A stretch of DNA of 64,000 nucleotides from Anaeramoeba flamelloides (Eukaryota; Metamonada; Anaeramoebidae). Both the position numbers and the translations under genes were made by a program. The number at the start of each line of letters is the position of its first letter. The first letter of the stretch is position 1. The notes below the pieces were generated by a model. It searched no databases, was not told the origin of the DNA, and saw only the letters and a list, made by a program, of their open reading frames with translations. The stretch lies in assembly GCA_027625915.1 (NCBI GenBank), contig JANTQA010000040.1, positions 1,488,001 through 1,552,000 of the forward strand. The letters are read 5' to 3'. Shown one piece after another: positions 1-10,860 of the stretch.

Positions 1-1581
1 TTTTGTTTTGAATTTATTTCTTGTTTGTTTATTCATTTTAATCTTATTAGATATTGGTTGAAAAAATCTTGAATGATTATCTAAATTTAAATGATCAGAT
101 CATCTTACTTTTTTATTTAACCCTTATTATTTGCTAACTTTTAAAAAAAGTTGTTCTAAGAGTTCTTGCTTAGCTCTAGAATTTTGTTTTTTTTTTTAAA
201 AAAATTGGTTTATGGTATTAGTCCCATCAGATATACATCTGAATTTAAAGTGTGTTTGAATTGAACGTAAATAATATTCAGTGTTATTTGTTTCAAATGA
301 TTCTCAAAAATCTAATATAAATAGATTTGGAGATTCGATCATTGGTTTTTTTACTAATGATTACAATTAAAAAAAAATTTTTTTTAGTATATTTTTTTTT
401 CTTCTTTGTTCTTTATGTAAAAATATAAATAAATAATATTATCTGGTTATTTAATAATTATTATTTAGGCCCTCCACAAAATAATATTTTTTCAATTTTT
501 TATTTTCAAGATTTACTTAATCATTGTTGGCTTACTAACCCAAATAATGATAATTTTAGTTTGTTTTCCATATAAATGTAGTTTAAATTCAATCTATTTT
601 TAATACATGAAAATAATTTGATAAAACAATCTCTGGCAAATAATTATTTTTTTATCAAAAATTCGTTTTTTTTAACTACCCAGCATTACTATACTATATT
701 AAGTATAGTTTTTTCTAACTTAGGTCTCAAAATGTTGATATTTCAACCTTTAAATTTGTCGTGAAAATGAAATTCTTGTTTTCTGAAAATCTTGGTAATT
801 TACTAATATTATGATCATTTTTAATTGATAAAAATCGTCTTTTAATACAATTTTGCTAACATAATTCTTAGAGACTTTTTGATCAATGGTACTCTAAATT
901 GGTTTAAATTCAATTGTAATATTTTGTGATTTTAGGTTTCTCTATGGTAGTCCCTACCCTCCACAATGTTAATTAAAGAATTATGGATTATGTTTTTTAA
1001 ATTTAGAAATAATAGATTATTTTATGGATAATTTAACTTCGTAGTATATTATTGAGTAAATGTTAAATTGCAAATTTATTTTATATTTTAAGATTTTTTA
1101 AAAAAATCATTTATTATTATTATTATTTAACAGACGAGTTAAGTATTCCCTGTATTTTCCGGTAGGATTTTTTTTAATTTAAAAAATAAACCAAAAATTT
1201 ATTTACATTTTCGGTTTATTTCTTAACATCAAAAAAGCCTATATACTTCAGTTATATTTTCCAGAATTTAAAATAATTGAGTAAAATCTCTGAATTTTTT
1301 GTATTCTTTTTAATTTTTGAAAAGCTAGTACTTGAACTCACACTACGATACTTGACGAACAAATTTCAAATTACCCTTTTTTATTTTGAAATTTAATTAA
1401 AGATACAAAAATAAGTTTATTAGCCACCAGAGATCATAATATGATTTATCTTTTTTTATAAAAATATTAATAGTAATATTATTTTTTTAATATATTAGAA
1501 TTATTAATTTTTTTAATTGATAAATCCAGATTTTAAGATTATTTTCTTAGGATGGACAATTACATACATACTTACATACAT
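1..1581. other. intergenic, no gene seen
   Basis: Very A+T-rich sequence with stops in all frames. I see no coding region, RNA gene or clear repeat unit before the element that starts near 1582. Confidence 0.6.
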
Positions 1582-2129
1582 ATATATAAACCCCAATTCA
1601 AAAATTTTAACACACCAAAATTCGATTTGTGAAAAAAAAAACTTATCTAATAACTTCTCGAAGATTTACCAAATTAGAACCATTCACTAATTGAAATGTT
1701 AACACCTTTTTATAAATTACAATACTCACAAAACAAAAAAATAAATAATTATCAATACAAATAAATCATGGGTGTGTTAAAAATGTTGGAGAGAGCAAAA
1801 CAAAAAAATATATTAGTAAATTTGTTAAAATTCTATTAGGGAATATTGATCGATCAAAAGGTTAGATACTACCAACTAATTTTATTTGAGTTCTTCTATT
1901 TGGAACAACTCAACTTTAACATAATATAAACCCTGTAGAAAAATTTTGATCCAACGAAGCAAATTACGTAATTCAAACAATGAAATGAAAACAAAAACTA
2001 GTAGATGAAAAAATGATTTCCATATTTTACAAAAATCAAAATTATCTCCAATTTCAATGAAATTGTTTTGTTTTGATTGTTTGGAACGTTTTAGGTGTGT
2101 GGAAAATTTTGAATTTTAGTTTATATATA
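1582..2129 (-). mobile_element. MITE family B, copy 1
   Basis: About 550 bp with no ORF. The left end reads TATATATAAACCCCAATTC and the reverse complement of the right end reads TATATATAAACTAAAATTC, followed on both sides by a version of TTTTMMCACACC. These are imperfect terminal inverted repeats of about 35 bp next to TATA-rich flanks. The whole unit recurs in opposite orientation at 36366-36916, and in worn form at 40420-40945 and 60840-61022. It is a non-autonomous DNA transposon; the TATA flanks suggest a TA target, but the duplication cannot be fixed. Confidence 0.75.
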
Positions 2130-3576
2130 TGTTCAAAGAACAGTTCTAATCAATTATTCCAATTTATTGAACAAAAAAAATCAAGAATAACCAATCAAAC
2201 TATTGAAATAAAAATTTTCTCTTATTACCTTTATAAACCCTAGAAAATTCAACTTATGGCTAAAAGAAATCATATTGAATTTAATTATTTTTACTCAATA
2301 ATTAAGAATATAATCTTAATTATTACAGTGAGTTAGTGATAACTCAAAGGTTAAAAATATCAATAAACTTTATTATTATTTCTAATTTTTCAAATATTAT
2401 CAAATAAAACATTAATTAAAATGAATAATTCGAAAAAAAAAAATAAATAAATAAATATTATCAAGAAACTGATTTAAAATGATATAGGTTTGTTGTCTAT
2501 AATCTTGATATTTGAAAATAGATTATTACCAATTCTTTTAAATTTCAAGACATTTGATAAATTATTTGGAAAAATAAAAACTATCAATTTTCTACTTGAT
2601 CTTCATGGATTCAATATTTTATTTATTTTTCTTGTATTTTTAAAATAAGATTAAAGTTTCAGTGTTATATTTCATACATTACGATCAGAAATTCCTCAAA
2701 GTGAAGTTTCCATTAAAAAAAAAATTATTTTAGCAAATTTTTTTTTTCTATTTTTGATGCAAAATCCAAAAAAAAAGGTTCAGATCTTTTGACTGAAAAA
2801 TTAAAATCAAAAATGAATTCACTTTTTTAAAAAAATGATAACTCATCTCTCTAAAGTCAATAAGTAGTTGTTTTATTGGGTTTAAATGAATCCATGTGAT
2901 AATAAATACTCTCTTACCTTTGGTGAAAAAAAATAAAAAAGGGTTACTAGTCCCTTAATTTCTAAAGTGAAATAAAATTACATTAAGGCAAGTATTTAAA
3001 AGTCTATTAAAATTTCATATTTGCTTTCCCAAAGATAAAAGTTCAACCCTTTTGGAAATTAGTTCAAGGTTGGGTTTTGCCTTATCTTTTTTTCTCTTCA
3101 ACAAGATCGAAAAACAAGCCAAAAAAAAGCAACTTTTTTGGATAATTGAAGTGGAAGGTTTATAAAAAAATGTTGAATATTAGTTTGTAAAAGTATAATC
3201 TACATTACTTGGCTAGTTAACACTAACAAGTTTAAAAAAAAACCCAAATCAGACTTTTAGTCTACATGATGTTTAGAATAATCTAACACTATTCTCATGA
3301 ATAATTCCCAAATTGCATTCATACATCAAACAACAAATTAAAAATAAATTGTTTCAATAATTAAAGTGTCCCCAAAATAAACCAACTTTGAACAAATATA
3401 ACCAGTTAAAAATTAATTCATATTTTTAACAAACACATTTCAAAAAACACAAACAAAAATCATTATTTCAAAAAGTGAAAAAAGTAGATCAAATCCCAAA
3501 ATCAGAAAAAAAAAATAAACTTCAAAAATCCCATTTTTTTAAAAAAAAACTTTGATTGTTCTTTTTAAGCAAAAGA
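2130..3576. other. intergenic, upstream of the channel gene
   Basis: No gene recognised. The last 100 bases before the ATG at 3577 become strongly A-rich with few T or G, as do the 5' flanks of the other genes here, which suggests the 5' untranslated region. Confidence 0.5.
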
Positions 3577-5901
3577 ATGACAAATTATGGTAAAAAACAA
3601 TCTAAAAAAATACAAAGCCAAACAAGTGAATTAAAAAACAAGTTACTGGAGAAAACAAGCAGCGCAATAAATGAAAAGAAGAAAAAAATGGATTCTTTGG
3701 TTGAAAAAACGAATTTGTTTCAGAGCCAACCTGAAATGCATGAAATAACTGAAAGTGAACATTCTGGAGGATCAAATTATCTGGAGATGTCCAGTAGTGA
3801 TCAAGAGATGAAGACTTTAATCAAAGAGTCTAATTTTGACGAGTACATCAAGAGAGCCGAAGATCATTGGATGTCTCATTTCCCACATACAGAAACTGAT
3901 CCCAAGGAGTACCTACCGTATTTGTCTGTGAAGCCACAGAATTACAAAAGCAATAACCACGATTTTAGCTTGGGCACTGTTCGGTTTTTCCAATTTGCAA
4001 ACGGGTTGAAAAAGTTTTTAATCTTGATCACTTGCCTGTCGATGGTCAACCTCCTCTTAAACTATTATTCCAAGAAACGGAATGTAGACAACTGCCCCGC
4101 AGAGAACACCGACACAGGCTCCTTCACCATTTTACGGACCACCATTGGGAACGTCTCTGGGCTAAATTTAATCTTCCAGTCGCTGATTGATTTGATCATT
4201 GTGCTCTTGTTTTATATCTATAATGGTTCTGTGAATGAGAACACAAGAAGGCTGGCGAAGAAATATTACCAGTATCGGGACAAAGTCACCATTTCTGATC
4301 GCACGATCTTGGTTGAGAACATCCCACAAAGCATCAAGTCTGTGAAAAGTATCACCAAATTCTTTGGAAGGTTTGGCAAAATTGAGCATGTGATCTACCC
4401 CAGGAATTATGGTGAGCTGTTTTCCTTGGCCGTTGAGCTAAAGGAGCTCAAGGCGATGAGAAACGAAGTGTTTTTGCGTGAGCAAGTGCACGGGAGTATG
4501 ATTGACACAAAGCAGGCCCTGGGGAAACTATTGAAGCAACTGCAAAGGTTTGGGTACTTTCGTGACTTGCAATGGTACGACAGATCCATTGAAGAAATCG
4601 AAGGCAAAATGGAACAAATTGTACAGAGCCAACGGCAATTCCCTCATTTTGGGAAGGCTCTTGTTGTCTTTCAAGATCTGGACAGTTGTCCAAAGTGTAT
4701 CAAAAAGTTTTCCGTGGGCTTGTATCAGAAGGTGTGTTGCTTCTGTTGCCTGTGTTGCCTAAGCCTGGGCTCGTTTGGGAAGAAAAAGATGACCGTGACA
4801 AGAGCACCCGAGCCCGATGACATTATCTGGGAAAACCTGCATTTCCCGGACTCCAAGCATACGACCAGAAAGATCCTCGTCTGGATCCAACTCGTGATCG
4901 TCATTTCAATTTCCATCGCAATCATCAGTAGCCTCTCGGCAAAGGAGGAAAAGTCTGAGAATAGTGTCTCCTTTGGGCTGTCCCTGATCCTGTCAGCTGT
5001 GAACTCCCTCCTGGTGTATCTCATTTCAAAGTCTGTGAAATGGGCCAAGTACTCTTCAAAAACCGAGGAAGAGGCAGCAGTGATGTATTACAGCAGCTTG
5101 GCAACGTTGGTAAACCAGTTTGTCACCATTTTCGTTATCTATTGGAAATCTGCGCACTTTTGGGAGAACTCCTCCCATTTGATACTCTATTGTGGCTTTG
5201 TTGATTCCGTAAAGGCGATCTCATTAACAATCGGGAAACAGCTTTTTTTTGATTGGTATCGGAAACGATCAGCAAAAAAGAAATCAATCACATTATTTGG
5301 TTTAATCCATGGCTACACACCAAGAGAATTTGAGTTGGGCGATCTCTATTCAGAAATGTTGGAAATGGTTAACCAAACGTTGGTCTTTTGTTTCCCCTTC
5401 CCCCTTATCTCCTTAATCTCCTTAGTCTTTGTCTACGTTCTCTGGCAAGTGCATAAATGGATTGTGCTGAGAAGAAGAATCGAGAGCCATAATTATACAA
5501 TTGCTATTCAGCAAAGACTCGAAACATTCGTCCCGGGATTGGTCTTCATCCACTCGGCTTGTAACGTTTGGATCGTCTTTTATATTAACATTACTTGTGA
5601 TTGGAGACTCGACAATTTCAGGAATGTGATTACAATGATTTTTGTGTTTCTCACACTTTTGGTAACTATATATATTTCTCCACATTCCCATCTTTTGTCT
5701 TGGCTCTGTTCATGCTTTGGAAAGAGCAATAGTGCCTTTTCCAGAGTTGTCAATGAAAGTTCAACTATTATTGGCAATTGGAAAGAATACAGGCCCCCTT
5801 CTCAAATACTTAAAATAATCCAAGAAAATAATGATGATGATGAGGAAAGTGATGATTTAGAAAATCAAAATAATGATTCCGATTCAACTTCAGAAAATTA
5901 G
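3577..5901 (+). CDS. CSC1/OSCA/TMEM63-type calcium-permeable channel
   Basis: A 774-residue membrane protein of the family of osmo- and mechanosensitive cation channels (plant OSCA, yeast CSC1, animal TMEM63). The N-terminus is a hydrophilic Lys/Ser/Glu-rich tail of about 135 residues. Hydrophobic helices follow near 145-164 and 196-215. A cytosolic RRM-like domain begins with DRTILVENIP near 243. The family signature RAPEPDDIIWENL lies near 409-421. About seven more helices lie near 433, 467, 503, 533, 600, 651 and 683. The tail is acidic (DDDDEESDD). One uninterrupted frame; I chose the ATG at 3577 because the open frame before it has only a TTG. The usual extra helix before TM1 is not visible. 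G+C is much higher in the middle of the gene than at its ends. The family call is firm; ion selectivity cannot be read from the sequence. Confidence 0.93.
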   Translation: MTNYGKKQSKKIQSQTSELKNKLLEKTSSAINEKKKKMDSLVEKTNLFQSQPEMHEITESEHSGGSNYLEMSSSDQEMKTLIKESNFDEYIKRAEDHWMSHFPHTETDPKEYLPYLSVKPQNYKSNNHDFSLGTVRFFQFANGLKKFLILITCLSMVNLLLNYYSKKRNVDNCPAENTDTGSFTILRTTIGNVSGLNLIFQSLIDLIIVLLFYIYNGSVNENTRRLAKKYYQYRDKVTISDRTILVENIPQSIKSVKSITKFFGRFGKIEHVIYPRNYGELFSLAVELKELKAMRNEVFLREQVHGSMIDTKQALGKLLKQLQRFGYFRDLQWYDRSIEEIEGKMEQIVQSQRQFPHFGKALVVFQDLDSCPKCIKKFSVGLYQKVCCFCCLCCLSLGSFGKKKMTVTRAPEPDDIIWENLHFPDSKHTTRKILVWIQLVIVISISIAIISSLSAKEEKSENSVSFGLSLILSAVNSLLVYLISKSVKWAKYSSKTEEEAAVMYYSSLATLVNQFVTIFVIYWKSAHFWENSSHLILYCGFVDSVKAISLTIGKQLFFDWYRKRSAKKKSITLFGLIHGYTPREFELGDLYSEMLEMVNQTLVFCFPFPLISLISLVFVYVLWQVHKWIVLRRRIESHNYTIAIQQRLETFVPGLVFIHSACNVWIVFYINITCDWRLDNFRNVITMIFVFLTLLVTIYISPHSHLLSWLCSCFGKSNSAFSRVVNESSTIIGNWKEYRPPSQILKIIQENNDDDEESDDLENQNNDSDSTSEN

Positions 5902-6424
5902 AAATTCTCAAAAAGTGATGTTGTGAATTGTTAATTATTTTTTTTTTGAAAAAAACAGTTTAATTTAATCAATTTGATTAATAACAAAATAAATAAAAAT
6001 TAAAATATCTATTTAATATTGTTTTTTTTTACAAATTTGTTAAAGTCCAAGTAATACCTAATATTTCCTATTTTAGAAATCTCTACATCATTTATTTTTT
6101 TAATTTTTGGATATTTTACTTTTTTATAATTTAATTTTCAGAAGTGTTTAGCTGAATGAATAATAAATCGTCATTACAAATGTTCCAGGGATAGTGTGGG
6201 TTTTTAGACGGATCAAATTCTGATACATATATTTAATTTTATAAAGTTGATTCAAAGATAAGAATGTTTAAGTGAAAAAAAAAAAAAAAATTAATTTCTT
6301 GTGTTTGGACCAAATAAATAAATAACACAAATTTTATTCTATTCTTTTTAAAAAAATATTTATAGAAGAGAAATAAGACGTTGAAGTGAAATTTTATCCC
6401 GATTTTTTATTGACACCTTTTTAT

Positions 6425-7420
6425 TATATAAACCATTTTCCAGTTAAAGGGTCCATAAGTGGAGAGTGAATTACATATGTCCAAATGGTTTGGATCGATG
6501 TTGGATAAATAATTTTTTTCTTCTAATATCCTTATGAAATTTATTTTCATTTTTTCTCATTTTTGCACATTTCTCTTTTTTTTTCGATTTTTTTTTTGAA
6601 ACCCATTTATTTGTAAAAATTTTTTTTATTTTAAGATCGATAGACCCTTGGTAAAATTGTGTTATTCCAAAGATACAACCACTCCAGTTATACAGTGGAA
6701 ATTTATACGATTTATAAATTGGTTGCTTATTATAAAATTGTGTTTTTTGAAATTGAAAATTCAATTTGTCTCATTAAGATAAATTTTTCAGTTTCTCTTT
6801 CATCATAAGAGAATATTTTTGTAAAAAATACGACAAAAATCCAATTTCAAAAGAAAAGAAAATAGTGAAACCTGAAAGTGGTTTTCACCATTACTTTTAG
6901 ATTGTTTTATCATGTGATTTTTATAATTCTCGAAAATGAAGATCCGCATTCAATCAAAATTTTTTTTATGCATTTGTTTGTTTGTTTCCAAACCCAAAAA
7001 ATCGATAACTTCATTTTTTTTCTGATATTAGAAATTTTTTGGTTAATGATGAGCTTTAATAACTCTTGTACAGTTTGTTATAGAAAATAAATTTTCAGAA
7101 AAGAAAATCAATTTCGATATTTTATAATTTTTTTAAAAAGGGTTAGAAAGACTTTATTGATACAACGAGCTTGTTTGTAGAGAAATAAAATATATTTCCC
7201 TTGAAATTTAATTTGGATCTTCAAAGTAGATCAAAATGAACATTACAATTTTTCTCTTTGTGTACCAAAGAATTTGTTATTTTCAATTTTGAAGAAAATC
7301 TATTGATTCATTAGTTTTATTTTAGGTGGATATCAACTATTATTTAATGTATATTTTTCTAGTTGATACATATTTTTCTTATCTCGAAAATTATTAAAAA
7401 TAATTTATATTTGAAAAAAA
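6425..7420 (+). repeat. dispersed repeat I, copy 1 (interrupted)
   Basis: Diverged but collinear with 43540-44050. Shared blocks include the start (ATTTTCCAGTYAAAG), a polypyrimidine stretch followed by CGATTTTTTTT, TTGTGTTATTC, a block with TTTGGATCTT, and GAAAATYTATTGATT. About 470 bp near 6670-7140 in this copy have no match in the other, so an insertion here or a deletion there is implied. No coding capacity; ends undefined. Confidence 0.5.
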
Positions 7421-8545
7421 AGTAAATGTTGATATATTTTGATGCAAAAGAAGATTCCTAAATGAAAGGGATTTTGAATAGAAAAATATAACGATCTTAA
7501 ATTTTATAATATTTAATAAGCAAATACCTGTTTTTTCCCGTATATGCCTTTCTAATAGTTCTTTAAGAAAACAATACACAATTTAATTATTTTATATTAT
7601 CAGTTCTATAACCAATGTAAAGCATAAACCATCTAAAAAAAGATACATCACTTATATTTTACATCGACTGTTTACATTTTAGCAACACGAGTTATTTTGA
7701 CAAAAGTATTACAAATAGGGGACCGTTGATATAATATACCTATATTTAAAGGAATAACTTTTGTTCTTGAGGGTTATGTATTTTCTATTAACCTTTAAAT
7801 TGTTGATTCTTAAAAAAAAATAGATGATTTATGGATTGGATAGTTTCAAAAAATAGTGGTGTTGTTTTTTATTTAAATTAATAAAAGATTTAATAAATAA
7901 TTAAATAATTTGAAAAACAATCAAAGTTGGGAATTTTGTTAGGTTTTATAAAATCTAAAATTATAGAGATAAAATATCACAACTATACCTTTATACCCCG
8001 AAAAATAAATAAAAAAAAAAAAAAGAAAAAAAAAAGCATTTATTACTCTTTTCAATTTCTTGAAATTGAATAAATCAGAACACATTAAATCAATAGAAAA
8101 TTTTATAGATATTCATGATTCAATAGTTGTTTAATTTTTGTTTTATTTTTAAAATACAATAAGATTTACAATATTATTTGTATTTATATAATACAATAAT
8201 TACTAAAAGTAAGATTTCTAAAAAAGAAAAATATTTTTTGAAATTTTCTATGTTGATTTTCCCAACGTAAATTCATATAAAAAGGGTAAAAGCCTTTGGC
8301 AATTATTCCTTAATTGTAAAAAAATAACTTGTTTTTAAAAATGATAATAAATTCCATTAAAATTGATAAATAAAGATTGAATATCAAATTTGATTGAATT
8401 ATTTATCAACGCAAGTTAACCAATTTTCTCTGAGAGAAAAAGATATAAGTAATGGTAATTAAACCCTTAAATGGATTATCCTAATGGATAGAAATGCTTA
8501 TAATTTTAGTATATTACTATTGAAATTAAATTATACAGTCTTTCC

Positions 8546-8925
8546 AAGGCTACCGTTAATTTTTATATGAATCAAATTTTGATGCTGATATAGATTATTC
8601 AAAAGTTGGATATGAGAATAATAAAACTCATATAAAAAAAAAAATTTCCTAAATGAGCTGATATTCAAGAATTTTTTCTGATACCAGAAAAATTAATTTT
8701 CAGATCCCTAAATTGCTTCAAATCTGGAAAATCTGTTGAGATGCCACTTAAAAGTTTCTCTTGAAATACCGAAACTATTTTTGATCTTATCACAAGAAAA
8801 TATTTGAAATAAGTTCATTTGTGATAAATTTTTTTCAAACTGAACTTTTTTATCCTCATATCCAACTTTTGAAAAATCTATATCAGCATCAAAATTTGAT
8901 TCATATAAAAATTCAAGGTAGCCTT
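8546..8925. mobile_element. MITE family J with ~75-bp inverted ends
   Basis: 380 bp flanked by nearly identical inverted repeats of about 75 bp. The left end begins AAGGCTACCGTTAATTTT and the reverse complement of the right end begins AAGGCTACCTTGAATTTT. Both then run through ATGAATCAAATTTTGATGC and CAAAAGTTGGATATGAG. The core of about 230 bp has no ORF. No second copy was found here and no target duplication was resolved. A foldback-type non-autonomous element that could form a long hairpin if transcribed. Confidence 0.85.
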
Positions 8926-9264
8926 AGAACAGCTGTATTAGTTCGTTGTTAAATACATCTCTAAAAATTCAATGATTATTATAAATTTATCTCTCAAAAA
9001 ATTAAAAAATATACTTGTATTAAAAAAAAATAAAGAATTTTCGGTTAAAAAATTTACGTTTCAAGACAAATTAAATTAATTAGTCGTCAATATAATAACT
9101 CCAAACTCAAAAAGATTGAAAAAATTGAAAATATGAATCTTCAATGTAAACATCAGCAAAAATATTGAGAATAGGAAAAACAAAAATAGTTAAAAAAAAA
9201 TGTGTTAAAAAAATTTTATAAGAAGCAAAAAATGTTTTTAAACAAGTATTAATAAAAAGTGTAA

Positions 9265-9363
9265 TTATCCACGAATATTAATGGCATGCTTAACAGTGAA
9301 TGATCGTACATTAATTGGTTTATTTATATCTGGATTATCAAATACATTACTATTATTTGAAAT
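9265..9363 (-). other. possible orphan terminal exon
   Basis: On the minus strand a pyrimidine-rich tract ending in TTTAG is followed by 32 sense codons and TAA (starts ISNNSNVFDNPDINKP). Base composition is less skewed than around it. It lies downstream of the seven-helix gene, but that gene meets its own stop before any GT donor, so I cannot join them. It may be a remnant, an alternative 3' exon, or chance. Confidence 0.25.
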
Positions 9364-9489
9364 CTAAATGGGACAAAATTGCATTTATTATCTTTTTGTC
9401 AATTCTGAAAAAATTCTTTCATTCTGAAATCTTGCACATTCCAAAATGATACCAATATATAAAATAAAACGGGGCAATGAAAAAACTCG

Positions 9490-9511
9490 TTATATATATA
9501 TATATATATAA
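9490..9511. repeat. (TA)n microsatellite
   Basis: Eleven TA units without interruption. Confidence 0.95.
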
Positions 9512-9776
9512 CAATTAATGATTTGAAATTGGTTTATAAAAAAGAAAAATATAAAAAATTATTTCCCATTTGTTATTCAAATACTAGTAACAGGAAAAAT
9601 TGAAAAGATTACATAATTAAAATCAATTAAAAATTTTAATTAGATTCAAAATTTTTGTAGTTGAAAAAAATCATCAGGATATATTATAATAAGATTTCTC
9701 TATAAGAGAGTAATCTGTATCTTTTCTTTTTTTTGAATGGGTCTGGATAGACACAAAAGTATTTTTTTTGTTGTAA

Positions 9777-10860
9777 TTATTTTGGATTATTCATTTCTGT
9801 TTTGCTTCTTCCATAGATCAAAAGAGCATATTCTAAAAACAGTATAGGGAAAGAACAAGCATAAGATAGGTTAAAAAAAAAACACTTATATCCCTCATTT
9901 CTAATTTCTTCATCAATTATTCCACAGATCAAAGCCACCGTCATAAAAAGAAGAGCAACTGCAGAAGAATATAAATATATTCTGATCATTTTATATATTG
10001 GCAAATCTTTATAATTTGGTATGTTACGAATAATTATCAATGCATTTCGATAATAATAAGTCCCTATTCCTGTCCAGACCATTCCAACCATTAACTGAAA
10101 AGGGGATCAATAGAAAAGATAAAATTGAAAATAAAAAGAGATAAAATAAAAGAATAATCAAATTAAGGATTTGAAAAAATAAATTCAAGAAAAAATATCC
10201 CAAAAAAATTATTGAAAAAAAAATTACGATCATAAAGTCCATCCAAACTTTGTATCTTTGAATTCTTTGCATCCCACTGCTTTCACAATTAGATGAAACT
10301 ACGATGAAGGCCATGATTGAGACAATTAGAATTAAAATATTATTAATGATTAAGATCCATTTCAGTTGTCTTCTTGAGATTGTGAATTTACATCCTTTTC
10401 TTGAAAAGTCTTCAAACTTGATTCCAATTTCATTAACAATCACCAAAGAAAAATACACTATCTGAACCAGTCCAAGTAAAAGGAATGAATAGGACATATA
10501 TAGAAAAAAGAAGTTTCCACACTCACGATCATAGTGGAATGAAATATGATAAGTAATCCGAAAAATTGTGCCAATAAGCAAAAATAAAGCAGAAATCAGA
10601 AAGAAAATCCCAGTTTTTTTCCTTCGATATTTCTTAAAGACAAAATAGATTGTACCAGAACAGAAGAATAAATTAAATCCAAAAACAATAAGGTTAATTA
10701 TAGAAGAAGCGACTCCACATTTTTGCAAGAATGGATTTGGTTGCATCTGAATTAATAAAAATAATAGAAATTAAATGATTAATTATTTTTGTTTTTTGAC
10801 TTTTATATACAATTATTTTACCTTATACCCTACAAGTTTTTGTAATAACCCCCGACTCAT
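9777..10860 (-). CDS. seven-helix membrane protein, three exons
   Basis: Spliced gene of 291 residues. Exon 1 is 10822-10860 (13 codons, MSRGLLQKLVGYK), exon 2 is 10228-10746, exon 3 is 9777-10094. The introns are 75 bp and 133 bp, both GT-AG, with donors GTAAAA and GTAATT and acceptors TTCAG; both fall between codons. An in-frame stop just before the ATG fixes the start; an alternative start is the Met that opens exon 2. Seven hydrophobic helices can be seen, the fifth (KVWMDFMI + LMVGMVWTG) being created by the second splice, which supports it. Loops are short and basic residues cluster between helices. The size and topology recall small seven-helix receptors such as THH1/TOM1/GPR137, but I see no diagnostic motif, so the family stays open. 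Confidence 0.75.

Larger units (their letters stand above)
5902..9264. other. intergenic, holds repeats I1 and J
   Basis: No gene recognised between the channel stop and the possible terminal exon at 9265. The stretch holds a copy of dispersed repeat I, a MITE with long inverted ends (J), and A/T homopolymers; those are listed separately. Confidence 0.5.

Noticed and set aside
3556-3576. Start of the channel at 3556 with extra residues FFLSKR
   Set aside because: It would need a TTG start; the first ATG in frame is 3577 and the stretch before it looks like leader.
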